This document shows positions 11,510 to 20,605 of a stretch of DNA of 20,687 bases, in pieces (the stretch's first letter is position 1; each line of letters starts with the position of its first letter). The stretch comes from Gonium pectorale (lineage: Eukaryota; Chlorophyta; Chlorophyceae; Chlamydomonadales; Volvocaceae), in assembly GCA_001584585.1 (NCBI GenBank), contig LSYV01000326.1:1-20687 (forward strand), in the 5' to 3' direction. Made by a program: the position numbers and the translations under genes. The notes beneath the pieces were generated by a model. That model saw nothing but the letters and a program-made list of their open reading frames with translations, did not search any database and was not told where the DNA came from.

Positions 11510-12845
11510 TGTGCTCGAGCCTTCTTACTGACTATAAGGGAGGTGAGGTCAAACGACAAGACAGGTTACATATTTCTATAAGTTGCAGGCGCATAATGTC
11601 TTATTTACAATCAAGTCGAAGCATGCAATTGAACACATCCATCGTTAAGAGAAGGGATGACTGACCGGTGTCTGCCGTACGACGTGGTTCGTGCCAGCCG
11701 GCAGGGGCTGAGGGGTTACAGGCGCACCCACGGGCCGGCTTGTGTGGGCGCACATTTCAGCCCGGCGGGGTGTCTGCCGGTGCTGCCTCGCACCGCACTT
11801 GTTGAGCATGTACCGCGGGAGACACGGGGAGACCCCTGGCAGGGGCGTCCCTCTCGGAGCCCCCGTCGGAGAGGGTGGTTGAGAAATTGCGGAAGCGGCA
11901 GGAGGAGCCATGCTTGCTCGGAATACCTGGGTCTGTGTCCAGCCCTGCAAGCCGTCCATGCGGCAGGGAGCCATGGTGCCCTTACCTGGTACACCTGTCT
12001 TTCGAAGCGGTCCCCACAATTTCAAGTATCCAAGAGCATTTTGACTTTGAAACCCTCCTAATACCCTATCTTGATGCAAATGTTTGAATGTTCAACTGGA
12101 TCCACCTAGCCCATCCCGTCAGATGCCCAAAGACCTGGGAATGCACCGTGTTGAGACGGGATATCGCAGGGGCCTATGGTGAAGCACGGTAAAGCATGTG
12201 ACCCAACCCTGGTCGTCTCAGCAATAGCGCATGCATCTGACCCTCCAATTCTCTACATAGCCCAAATAGTGGCCCAATCAAACTTCTGCAGCTTGACCAG
12301 GCATTTGGAGGGTGCAGGTTTGTGGTGAGTCTCGAGTGTATGGTTGCAGCCCTGGACCGCCGACGACATTTCAGCCACTCGGTAGTACTTGTCCCCACCG
12401 ACTTAGGGCGCAGCGCATGCTAGCACGCCGCGCACTAGCTAGGCGTGTGGCTGGGCTTCGCACGTTCGCAGTCGAAACGCGCTTCGGCGGTTGGGTCATG
12501 TGATGGGCCGCACAGACGAAGGCAAGGGCGATTCCTGTGGTGTGCTGAGCAAGCTCCAAGGCTACGTCATGCCATGCCGGGCTCTTCAACTTAACAGACA
12601 CAAGCCCTTCAACCGTCAATAACGGCATGGACGAATCAGCGGGCCCTGCTACCCACCCCTGTCCCCAGATGTTCGTCGCAGTCTCAGTGCTTCCGCACTA
12701 CGTGTTCACTTCGTTGCTTGTAGGCCTGAAGAGCACGGAGAGCACAACATAGAGGCTACACAGGAACGCAAACGGCTTCACAGGGCTTCATCAGAAGTTC
12801 CAGATGTTCCTTTTGCAGTGTCTCCTTTTTAGTGTGTGCACGAGG
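11510..12845. other. Divergent intergenic region, gene A-proximal part
   Basis: This part holds the 5' flank of gene A on the minus strand. No ORF has a recognisable domain. The minus strand has CTTATAG-type AT-rich hexamers at roughly 25-70 bp upstream of the gene A start codon, weak candidates for a core promoter. Nothing else could be identified in 11600-12845. Confidence 0.5.
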
Positions 12846-12998
12846 TAAATCGGGTAAGATGGTAAGCCGGTCTTTGGGGGGCGGGACGAACGTCATATGC
12901 CTTGAACTGTACCCGTCCATCCTATCGGAACGTCGCGCCTTCGGGTGTGTATGACCGTAGAGGCGGGCTCCCTCTTTCTCTGCAGATTTCTCTTTTTT
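12846..12998. repeat. ~154-bp repeated element, copy 1
   Basis: This stretch matches 13176-13329 in the same orientation with roughly 14 substitutions and one 1-nt gap (about 90% by eye). The best conserved core runs from about 12932 to 12990 and includes TTCGGGTGTGTATGACCGTA. The copy ends in a run of six T (12993-12998). No ORF is conserved between copies. It could be a dispersed repeat fragment, a segmental duplication or a small RNA gene; sequence alone does not decide. Confidence 0.8.
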
Positions 12999-13175
12999 AT
13001 GAGCGGCTGTGGCTCATGCGGCTGGGCCTGCTGGGCCTACTTGGGTTTGGGCGGGCTGAGCGGGCTGGGCGCACGAAGGTCTGGTAACCGCTGAGTGCCG
13101 TCGGACTGGTGGCCGTGACGACAACACCACCGCAGCTCAAGCTTGAAACCTTGCAGTACATCAGGTGAAGTCCGA

Positions 13176-13329
13176 TAAACCGGGTAAGCTGGTAAGCCGG
13201 TCTTTGGGGGGCGGGATGAGCGTTACATGCCTTGAACTGTACCCGCCCGCCCTACTGGAAACGTCGCGCCTTCGGGTGTGTATGACCGTAGAGGCGGGCT
13301 CCATCTTTCTCTGCAGATTTCTCATTTTT
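13176..13329. repeat. ~154-bp repeated element, copy 2
   Basis: Second copy of the 12846-12998 element, 330 bp downstream in the same orientation. It shares the internal blocks GGTAAGCCGGTCTTTGGGGG and ACGTCGCGCCTTCGGGTGTG and ends with ATTTTT. The 177 bp between the copies are not repeated. I saw no terminal inverted repeats or target-site duplication. Confidence 0.8.
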
Positions 13330-13812
13330 GGCCTACCATAAATGGGACACACGGCGTTGTGTACCCTATTGCCCCGTTTGAACATAACAGGCAGCTTGTG
13401 TTCCCTCATGAAAGCCACTCTGCTTCACTCTGCGACGGACTGCGTGGAAGGAACCGGAAGGAACCTTGGGTCAACGATGGGGTCGACTTGTAGGGGCGCC
13501 AGGACAGGCCCATTCTTCGTAACCATAAGTTTGTTTAATAGCCTTCCTTCTCCTAGCTACAACTATCTTCGAGGCATCTTGGCTACTGAGCTAAGTCGTT
13601 GGGAGGACCAAACGTTCCAGGACTCGGCCATGCTGTAAGACACACTTTTCAAGCCGTCGGTGCTTCAAAGGATCGTATGTAATTAGATCAGAATTCCTTT
13701 GCTGCGTCTACCTAGACTGCAGCACTGCCTTTCGCCGCGGGGTTGATATCCATCAATCCATGTTCCCGCCCTTTCGTCGGCGGTGTCTTAACCCCCCATA
13801 ATACTTTTCAAT

Positions 13813-13835
13813 ATTCACATTAAATATATGTGAAT
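13813..13835. repeat. AT-rich hairpin, perfect 8-bp arms
   Basis: ATTCACAT (13813-13820) and ATGTGAAT (13828-13835) are perfect inverted repeats around TAAATAT. The site lies about 520 bp upstream of the proposed gene B start, in the AT-rich part of the intergenic region. It could be a dimeric protein-binding site or a chance palindrome. Confidence 0.5.
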
Positions 13836-14083
13836 GCCTTGGCAGTTTTTGAGGGCTTCCATCTCTGCCATTGCGAAGAAGACGGAGCGACTCCACCCAC
13901 GGCCTTCGCAGAGGGTTTGTTCCCCGGATAACAGATAGTACATATGACTATTAAACTGCACTGCTTACCGCCGTGAGACGCAACCTGGGAGCAAGCTAGC
14001 CCTGTACGGTCGAACTGGGCAGACGCAGAGTCGCCCCCCCTTGCATGGTGGTCCAGCTAGTACACGCGAAACGCACTCTAGGT

Positions 14084-14091
14084 CTATATAG
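14084..14091 (+). promoter_or_regulatory. TATA-like element upstream of gene B
   Basis: CTATATAG lies about 260 bp before the proposed gene B start codon at 14353, so a 5' UTR of about 230 nt would follow if it is used. The element is palindromic and gives no direction. Support is from position and sequence only. Confidence 0.25.
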
Positions 14092-14352
14092 CAGATGGCC
14101 GATGTCATATAGGTTTAGAGAGAACACAAAAGTTTAGTGGGACACATGGGCTTGTGCACGGTCGGAGGATAGGCCGGGCAAAGCCGACAAAGCCTTAAGC
14201 CATTCCAATATGTCAAGTACATTCTAGTGCGATGTGGAATACTTGTTGAGCATGAATGGAGGCTGGCATGCAGTGGCAACCGACGACACGCGGAGCGCTC
14301 CGACTTCATACTGGCCAAAACTTACCCTTGAAGAACGCAAATTGACGGCGGC

Positions 14353-17300
14353 ATGCACTGGGCATGTCTGGCCTTCCGCAGCAGGGGCAGCGTTGCGGAC
14401 GCCACGCGGCTCGTCCCATTGTGCAGCACCACGGAGCTGCCCTACAGGGGTAATTATGCCTCGACAACAAAGTACACGCTGTTGACCTACCTACCCAAAG
14501 CTCTCTTCGAGCAGTACAGGTGGGGCTCCGCATCGGTCACGTACTGGCTAGGCACTCAAGCCACTCCCATTCGACCGGCCATTCGGAGGAGGGGAAGAAG
14601 GAATGAATGAGCGGACATGTATATACATACATGTGGAATTGGTAATAATCATTCGGCGGGCAGGGACCGCATCTGCGCATCGGGCACCTCTCCCCGTCCG
14701 AAGCATCGGCAAGACATGTCGTTCGTGCCGATACACGAAAAATGTAGGGAAGAGAACTTGCGTTGCGCATTGCGTTGCTTTGCGGCGGACGAGCCGTCGG
14801 AGACAGGCTGGTCCATCGCCGAGTGCGGCAAGACTCACAGCGTTCGGCAGCCCGCTGTAAGGCAACGGGGGGAGGGAAGCGACGCGCCTTCATGCCACGA
14901 GTTGCAGCGGCCGCTGTCCTGGCTCACCGCCGCTACTACTCTTGACGGAATGGTACCTCTCCCTGTCTCCCACCCCTGCTCCAACTTTCGAGCCCAGACG
15001 CGTGGCCAATGTCTTCTTCACGCTCATGGCGGCGCTGTCTCTCACACCTTGGAGCCCCCTACGGTGCGGCCGGGATTGGGCTATCTTGGCAGCGGGCGGG
15101 CAGGCGGGCAGGGATGCCGAAGTCCCCAGCTACAGGGAGACCGCCTCGGGGGTCACAGCCGGTGGGGTGAGGTTCGGGAAGAGGGCGTGCAGGGCCAATC
15201 CCTCAGGGCCGCCTCCGCGTGTCGCGTGCCCATCCTCGTCCAGCTCGCAGCCTCCCCCCCCGTTCTTGCCCCATTTCCGCCCCCGAATGGAGCTCCCGCC
15301 GGAATCCGGCTTCCGCATGCTCTCTGGGTTGCGTCTCACCTCGGAACCTCAACCGTGATCCGAACCGGGCGTTTTTATGTATCGCGCCAAAACAAACTGT
15401 TCCGGATCCGGATCCCCCGCAGCCCCTGGACAACCTGGACACCGCTGGTGCTGGTGGTGGGCGTGTCCATGCTCAAAGAGGCGCAGGAGGACTACCGGCG
15501 CTACCAGCAGGACAAAGAAGTCAACGAGAGACCCACCCGGGTGCTCGACAGGCGGACGGGTGAGTGAACTGAGCGGGGAGGGGAGGGGAGGTGCGTAAGA
15601 GGGGCGGTCGGGGAGGGCAGAAAGGGGCGGTCAGGGAGGGCGGGGAGGTAGGGGAAACGGCAGAGGGCGCGGTCGGGGTGGTGCAGGGAGGGCCAAGAAG
15701 CGCGAGCAGGTCAAAGGAAGGGCGCTCGCGCGTGTTTGGCAGGCGGGCAGGCGAGGGGGGCCGGGCCGCCGTTGCTTTCCTCGCGCACTCGCTCGCTCGT
15801 TTGTTCATTCAATCGAAGGAATTCAGATTCGGAAGATTTGCGGTGTTGGCGGTCTGGACGGCTGGGCGAGAGCGGGGCATGGGCCTCATACGCAAATGGG
15901 CAAGTCTCCAGCAGCGGATGGGGCCCGCACGGAAGGGGGAGGGAGGGAGGGAGGGAGGAGGAGATCGGTATGCGGATTGGTGGCACGCGGAGGGGCGGGC
16001 AGGGGGTGAAGCGGGCGCCTGAGGAGGAGCCTCTGCCTGTGCGGCACGGTGCGCGGCGGCTCCGATTGGGATGCCGTCGGGGTGGGCTGGGGCGGTGTTC
16101 GATGGACCAGGTCGCGGAGAGCGGAAATGGCAAAAAAAACACCTTTTCCGTTAGTTTCAAGCTGCAGGCGTTCTGTTTTTTCGCCCCATTATGGCGCACC
16201 GACGGGGAAAAAACGTGCTCCCGGGATGTGGCGCTGTGGGCGTGTGGGCCGAGCTTTGACGGTGTGTGTGTGGCGGGTGGGGAGAGGGCGAGGGCCCGAA
16301 GACGGGAGCGCAGCGCGCATGGCCAGTGCTGGGGGACCATACCCGACGCAGCAAACGGACGCGACCCAGCGCTTTCTTGATTGCGGCCGCGGTCGCGACA
16401 CGAGCTTGTCGCCTGCGTTCCTCCTACCTGGCGTTTGACCGTTGGGCGCGGCGGTGTGTGGGTGGGAGGGGGATGTGCGGATTTTCAAAGGACGTCGGCT
16501 TGTCGCGCGTGCTTACCGTTCCCTAGTTCCGGGCGCATCTGTGGGTGCAACGGGCGTGACACGGCAGGTAGGGGCGCGTGTTTGCGCCATGTACGGCGCT
16601 ATGCAGCAGGGCGCCTCTGTGCGCCGCGACATGGCGTCGGCGTGAGCGTAGGCGCGCGGACAGCGCGGGCGCGCAGGCAGGTAGCGGGCGCGGAAAGCGC
16701 TATCGCGGTGCCTAACCGGATCGGCAGCGCAGAGCCCAGATGGACCCGGCCCGGTCAAGAACGCTATACCGGTCAAGAACGCTATACTTGAGGTATCCGA
16801 CGCTCGCTCGCCCGGAGGATGTACACGAAGGCGAGGCGCCGAAGGAGCCCCCGTACTTCCCAGATCGCCGGGGCACCGCGGAAGATGCTGGGAGGGCAGC
16901 GGAAGGAGGGGGGCCCTTGTCTAGCTGCCGTGCGGCCCCGCCCCGAGTGCGGTACCGCATACACTGCACAGGACTGCGCCGGCGGCCCCCGGCCGCCTGG
17001 CCGCCCGCCAGGCCGCCCGCCTGGCCGCCCAGCCGGCCGCCGCGCCGCGCTGCGTGGGGCTGGAGTTCAGGAGCGTGTGGCACGCGTCTGCGGCCGTGAG
17101 GCTGCAGGCGCTCCCGCACCGCGGTGGCGCAGCAAAAAGAAAACCTCCAGGCCACGCCAAGGCAGCAGGCACCGAAGCATGGCAGAGAAGCAAGCAGGGG
17201 CCGGCGGACTGCGGCCGGCCAGTGCCCGGATGGAAGGAATCAGAGTGTGGGCCGCGCGGCCGGAACGGCCTCACGTGTATTGGTACCGGTGCGCCCACGG

Positions 17301-20300
17301 GGCAGCGAGGGCCGTGGGGCTGGGCTGGGCTGGGCGCTGGGCGCCAGGCCCGCGCTTTCCCAGCCGCGCCGACGCCTGCGAAAACAGGCTCCCGCGCCGT
17401 CTGATGTCCCCGCCAGCCCTGCGTGGGTGCTGCCCTGCGTGGGTGCTGCTCGCATTTTTTGCCCGGCTGGGTTGGAGCGCCGGCAGCCAGCCTGCAGCGG
17501 CTGGGTCGACTCCTCTGTCCGCTGCCGCACGCTGGCTGCCGCCGCGCCCCTGCGACGCACCCCCGCCTCCTTCGACCCTACTCGAAGCGCCTTTTCGTTG
17601 CTCTGAGCATCTCCCTTCCTCCGCTACCTTCCTCCGCTCCCTCCTCAGTTCCGCTCCCTGCCTCAGCAGTTTACAATATACGCAAAGGTGTCATGTGCTA
17701 AGTTGCGCTTGTCTTTTCGGGCTCTGGGCCCTACGGCTAACCAGAACCTATAAGGGTGTTTTACCCTCTCTGCTACAGCGGGTCGGGAGCCAATCGGCTC
17801 GTGTGGCCTGCAACGCCTCTCTGGGGGAGCCTGTAATTTGTATCTGTATCCTCAGCTCCCGCCTCCGCTTCCTCTCGCATGCAAACCCCGCGAACCCCCC
17901 CCCCTCCCGAACAAACCCTCAACCAGCCGCCCTCCCGCCTGTGGTGTGCTGCCCGCGCATGCAGGCGCCTTCTCGCCCGTGCCGTGGCGGCGGGTGCGGG
18001 TAGGGGACGTGCTGCAGGTGCTGCGCGACGAGTACCTGCCCGCCGACGTGGTGCTGCTGGCGTCCTCCAACCCCGAGGGTACCTGCTACGTGGAGACCAT
18101 GAACCTGGACGGCGAGACCAACCTCAAGATCAAGGCCGCACCGGACGAGACCAAGGGGCTGCTGCCGGCCGACCTGGCGGGCCTGCGCGCCACATTGGAG
18201 TGCGAGGCGCCCAACTCCCGCCTGTACCAGTTTGCGGGGAACCTGAGGCTGCAGCCGCCGGCGCTGCCGGGCGGCGGCGCGTCGGCGGCCTGGAGCCTAG
18301 CGGGGCCCGGCGCGGGGCCCGGCGCAGGCGCAGGGGCGGGGGCGGGGGCGGACTTGGAGATGGAGACGGCGCACGCGGTGGCGATAGTCAAGTCCCACGA
18401 GCATAAGCACCGGGCAGCACAGCAGGCGTCTGGGGCGGGGCTCATGGAGTGGGAGGAGGTGTCCGTCGCGGCCGTAGTGGCCAAGGGCGCGGATAAGCAG
18501 CCGTGCCCACCGCCCCAGCAGCGCCAGAAGCTGAGGGCGGTGGGCGCAGCTGCGCCGGCGGCCGAGGGCCTGGCGGAGGTGCTGGCTGGCGACGACGACG
18601 TCAGCGGCAGCGGCGTCGCCTTGACTGTCGCTGAGGCCGACGCCGACGGCGACGTCGAGGCGGCGGGCCTCCGCGGCGGCGGCGGCGGAGGAGGAGCAAG
18701 AGGGGCCGGGGAGGCGGTGGTGCCGCTGTCATCATCGGCGGTGCTGCTGCGGGGCTGCAGCCTTCGCAACACGGACTGCGTGTACGGCGTGGTGGTGTAC
18801 GCGGGTGAGAGCGCCCCGTACGTGGGCGTGGGCGTTGGGACTGGAGCTGCATGCGTCAATTGTGGGCTGATGCGGCCTGTAAGCAGCACGGCTGTGCAAT
18901 GCAACAGCGGCGGGGGGGACCGTCCAGGAGGGGAGGGGAGGCAAACCGGGGACAGGTGCCAGCTGCTAGTAGAGTGGAGGCGGGCACTAGCGCCGCAGCA
19001 GCAAGGCGTGTTTGTGGCGGGGTGGTGGTGGTGGTGGTGGTGCGGGTGAGATGAACAACTCCCTGCGGCCCGCCTTCCCCTGCATCCCGAGGACGCCCTT
19101 GCCCCGCCAATGCCCGTCCGCCCTCCCCGCCCAGGCCAGGACACCAAGGTGCTCATGAACCCCACGAACGCCCTATCACTCACCCACCTTGCCTTACGGT
19201 TCAAGTATCACAACTCACAAAGCTGCAACGAAAGTGCCGTCGACCCGCCCCACCGCTCCCTCCTCCACCCCTTCCCCGCCCAGGCCACGACACCAAGGTG
19301 TTCATGAACTCCACGGCGCCGCCCTCCAAGCGCTCCTACATCGAGCGCACCGTGGACCGCATCATCATGTTTGTGTTCGGCGTGCTGTTCGTGTGGTGCC
19401 TCACCTCGGCCGTCTTCCACTCTCGCTGGACGGCGGGCGCCTTCCGGCGCCACTGGTACATGCGGCCCGACGTGGTCAGCACCGACGCCGACCCGGACAA
19501 CGCCGCCCAGACGGGCGTCGTAAACTTCTTCGTGGCGCTGCTGCTGTACAGTGAGTGTCCGACCCTCGTCTTGCCAGGCCTCCGACAGAAGTCTTGACAG
19601 GCCTCCTGCGGGTCCAGCTCCCATCCAACACCGGCTCCCCGCCTCCATACACAAGCACGCCAGCGGAGACGCCGCCCGCAGCTCCATGCCCCGCCCATCC
19701 CATCCACTCCATCCGAGTGTAAGCCTGACCATCCCCTCGTCCCACACCAACCCCGCCCACCTTTTTTGGCCCCCTGTACCCGCCTGCCCACCTATCCCCT
19801 CCGCTCAACCCCTCCTTGCCCTGCGCCCCTCCTTCCCCTCCATCTTTTTCCACCCCCTCCACCCCTCCGCCCGCCCGCCCGGCCGCAGGCTACCTGGTGC
19901 CTATCTCGCTGTACGTGTCCATCGAGCTGGTCAAGGTGTTCCAAGCCATGGTGCTCATCGCGCACGACCGCGACATGTACCACGCGGAGACCGACACGCC
20001 GGCGCTTGCTCGCACCTCCAACCTCAACGAGGAGCTGGGCATGGTGGGCGGCTTGCGGGGAAGGGGGGAACGGCAGCCTGTGTGTTACGTCATGCGAATG
20101 CGCGTGCTTGTAGACAGGCTGCAAACAGACTAGGCGAGGTAGGCGAGCGAGGCGAGGCAAACAGCCTGTGTGTGTTTGCGCGAATACGTGTATGTGTGTG
20201 TGGGGGGGGGGGATCCCCCGCGATGTCCGTGTCGGGCGGGGGCGGGGACGCGGATGCGGCCTAGGCGGCGTGGCTCAGCGCGCCAGCGGGCCTTGTCGCG

Positions 20301-20589
20301 CGGGGCCCTGGGGGTGTTCTTGGCACGAGTGGGCAGGGGGGCGAGGGCGTGAGCGGGGACCCGGCGTGCAGCCATGCGTCATTACAGCGGCGAGTGCGTG
20401 TGTGTGGCTCCCAAAAGCCTGCTGGCCCCAACAGAACCCCTCCCCGCGGGTGCGCCCGCAGGTTGGTGCCATCATGACCGACAAGACGGGTACCCTCACG
20501 CGCAACGTGATGGAGTTCTTCAAATGCTCCATCGCGGGGGTGGCGTACGGGGCGGGCGTGACGGAGGTGGAGCGCACCAACGCAGCCAG
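14353..20589 (+). CDS. P4-type ATPase, phospholipid flippase (gene B), 5' seven exons, continues past right edge
   Basis: Exons: 14353-14519, 14998-15063, 15423-15559, 17965-18804, 19284-19550, 19889-20043, 20462-20589; all introns are GT-AG with matching phases. The 586 residues in the window hold the N-terminal [22 protein letters not shown]1-2, the actuator domain with DGET (about 172-175), TM3-4 with PISL (about 497-500) and the phosphorylated Asp (about 551, codon 20480) in DKTGTLT. The nucleotide-binding domain and TM5-10 lie beyond the window. Exons 2, 5, 6 and 7 have exactly the lengths of gene A exons 2, 4, 5 and 6. Compared with A, B has one extra intron (2405 bp, after VLDRRTG) and a 151-residue net insertion in the actuator domain. 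The start is uncertain: 14353 is the first ATG after an in-frame TGA (14329-14331), but an acceptor-like TTCCGCAG near 14383 allows an upstream first exon. No lesion is seen. Role as for gene A by family. Confidence 0.88.
14615..14634. repeat. AT-rich palindrome in gene B intron 1
   Basis: ACATGTAT (14615-14622) and ATACATGT (14627-14634) are perfect inverted repeats with a 4-nt loop, about 95 nt after the exon 1 donor. The local TA/CA alternation suggests a short simple repeat. No function is shown. Confidence 0.5.
15935..15958 (+). repeat. GGGA simple repeat in gene B intron 3
   Basis: About six tandem GGGA-type units give consecutive G-runs on the transcribed-sense strand, able in principle to form a quadruplex. 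A broader GGGGAGG-rich tract sits at 15567-15670 in the same intron. Confidence 0.6.
16751..16786. repeat. Exact 18-bp tandem duplication in gene B intron 3
   Basis: CCGGTCAAGAACGCTATA occurs twice without a gap, at 16751-16768 and 16769-16786. The exact match suggests a recent duplication. Confidence 0.8.
16997..17044. repeat. 12-bp GC-rich tandem repeats in gene B intron 3
   Basis: There are four successive units of the form (C/T/A-variable)GGCCGCCCGC, for example CTGGCCGCCCGC then CAGGCCGCCCGC, the last diverged. Typical GC-rich algal intronic minisatellite. Confidence 0.6.
17832..17836 (+). terminator. TGTAA inside gene B intron 3 (possible cryptic poly(A) signal)
   Basis: TGTAA lies 128 nt before exon 4 in the sense direction. 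Use would truncate the transcript after exon 3. The pentamer is common by chance, so this is only a candidate. Confidence 0.15.
18255..18707 (+). other. Gene B-specific 151-residue insertion in the actuator domain
   Basis: In gene A the actuator segment runs [21 protein letters not shown]. In gene B the same segment begins GNLRLQ and resumes at [13 protein letters not shown] after about 151 extra residues. They include a Gly-Ala-Pro repeat (about 18306-18350), a polar stretch with KSHEHKHR, an acidic stretch ([20 protein letters not shown]) and a Gly run before resumption. The segment is open throughout and has no good GT donor at its left edge, so I read it as coding, probably disordered. 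An unrecognised 453-nt intron cannot be fully excluded. Confidence 0.7.
19020..19041 (+). repeat. (GGT)n microsatellite in gene B intron 4
   Basis: About seven GGT units in the intron between the actuator exon and exon 5. Likely length-variable. Confidence 0.8.
19125..19166 (+). repeat. Partial duplicate of the gene B exon 5 acceptor and exon start
   Basis: These 42 nt match 19274-19315 at 39 positions. The copied part is the CCCCGCCCAG acceptor plus the start of the exon (GCCAGGACACCAAGGTG...). The copy reads [11 protein letters not shown] after the acceptor, versus [11 protein letters not shown] in the real exon, and then loses similarity. It has no matching donor in frame with the rest of the gene, so it looks like a decoy or dead acceptor rather than an exon. 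Confidence 0.75.
19274..19315 (+). repeat. True exon 5 acceptor, second member of the 42-nt duplication
   Basis: This copy holds the acceptor used in the proposed gene B model (CAG ending at 19283). The exon it opens is 267 nt, exactly the length of gene A exon 4, and begins with GHDTKVFMN, the conserved sequence after TM2/actuator in P4-ATPases. It lies 149 bp downstream of the decoy copy. Confidence 0.75.
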
Positions 20590-20605
20590 GTGGGCGGGCG
20601 AGAGG

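Larger units (their letters stand above)
13330..14352. other. Divergent intergenic region, gene B-proximal part
   Basis: This is comparatively AT-rich DNA without a credible gene. It contains a hairpin at 13813-13835 and a TATA-like CTATATAG at 14084-14091. It presumably carries the promoter and 5' UTR of gene B. Any upstream noncoding or short coding exon of gene B would lie here but cannot be seen with confidence. Confidence 0.45.
15560..17964 (+). other. Intron 3 of gene B, 2405 bp, repeat-rich, absent from gene A
   Basis: The donor is GGTGAGTG after ACG G (15559) and the acceptor GCATGCAG ends at 17964; joining restores [21 protein letters not shown], collinear with [21 protein letters not shown] of gene A with no gap. 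Gene A has no intron here. Contents: a G-rich stretch right after the donor (about 15567-15670), a GGGA run (about 15935-15958), an A7 run near 16133, an exact 18-bp tandem repeat (16751-16786), 12-bp GC repeats (16997-17044) and TGTAA at 17832-17836. Long ORFs inside (for example 16819-18003) lack domains and look like GC-rich chance frames. I recognise no transposon. Confidence 0.8.

Noticed and set aside
12902..13638. Small ORFs within and after the 154-bp repeats
   Set aside because: They are not conserved between the two repeat copies, lack domains and have no coding-like composition.
14617..15567. 316-residue plus-strand ORF
   Set aside because: Only its end (gene B exon 3, 15423-15559) is coding. 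The rest crosses intron 1, exon 2 in a different frame, and intron 2.
16819..18003. 394-residue plus-strand ORF in gene B intron 3
   Set aside because: It has Arg/Pro/Ala-biased composition, no domain, runs through the tandem repeats and past the exon 4 acceptor out of frame with the flippase. Best read as chance.
18086..19204. 372-residue minus-strand ORF, Pro/Ser/Ala-rich
   Set aside because: It is antisense to gene B exon 4, open because of GC-rich third positions, and its sense partner has the DGET actuator motif.
19125..19307. Alternative exon 5 using the upstream duplicated acceptor
   Set aside because: Similarity stops after about 30 coding bases, there is no suitable donor, and continuing to exon 5 would be out of frame.
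14353..20589. Gene B as a pseudogene
   Set aside because: All seven exons keep frame, splice sites and key motifs (DGET, PISL, DKTGT). The insertion is a multiple of three and open. Nothing in the window disables it, though the second half is not visible.
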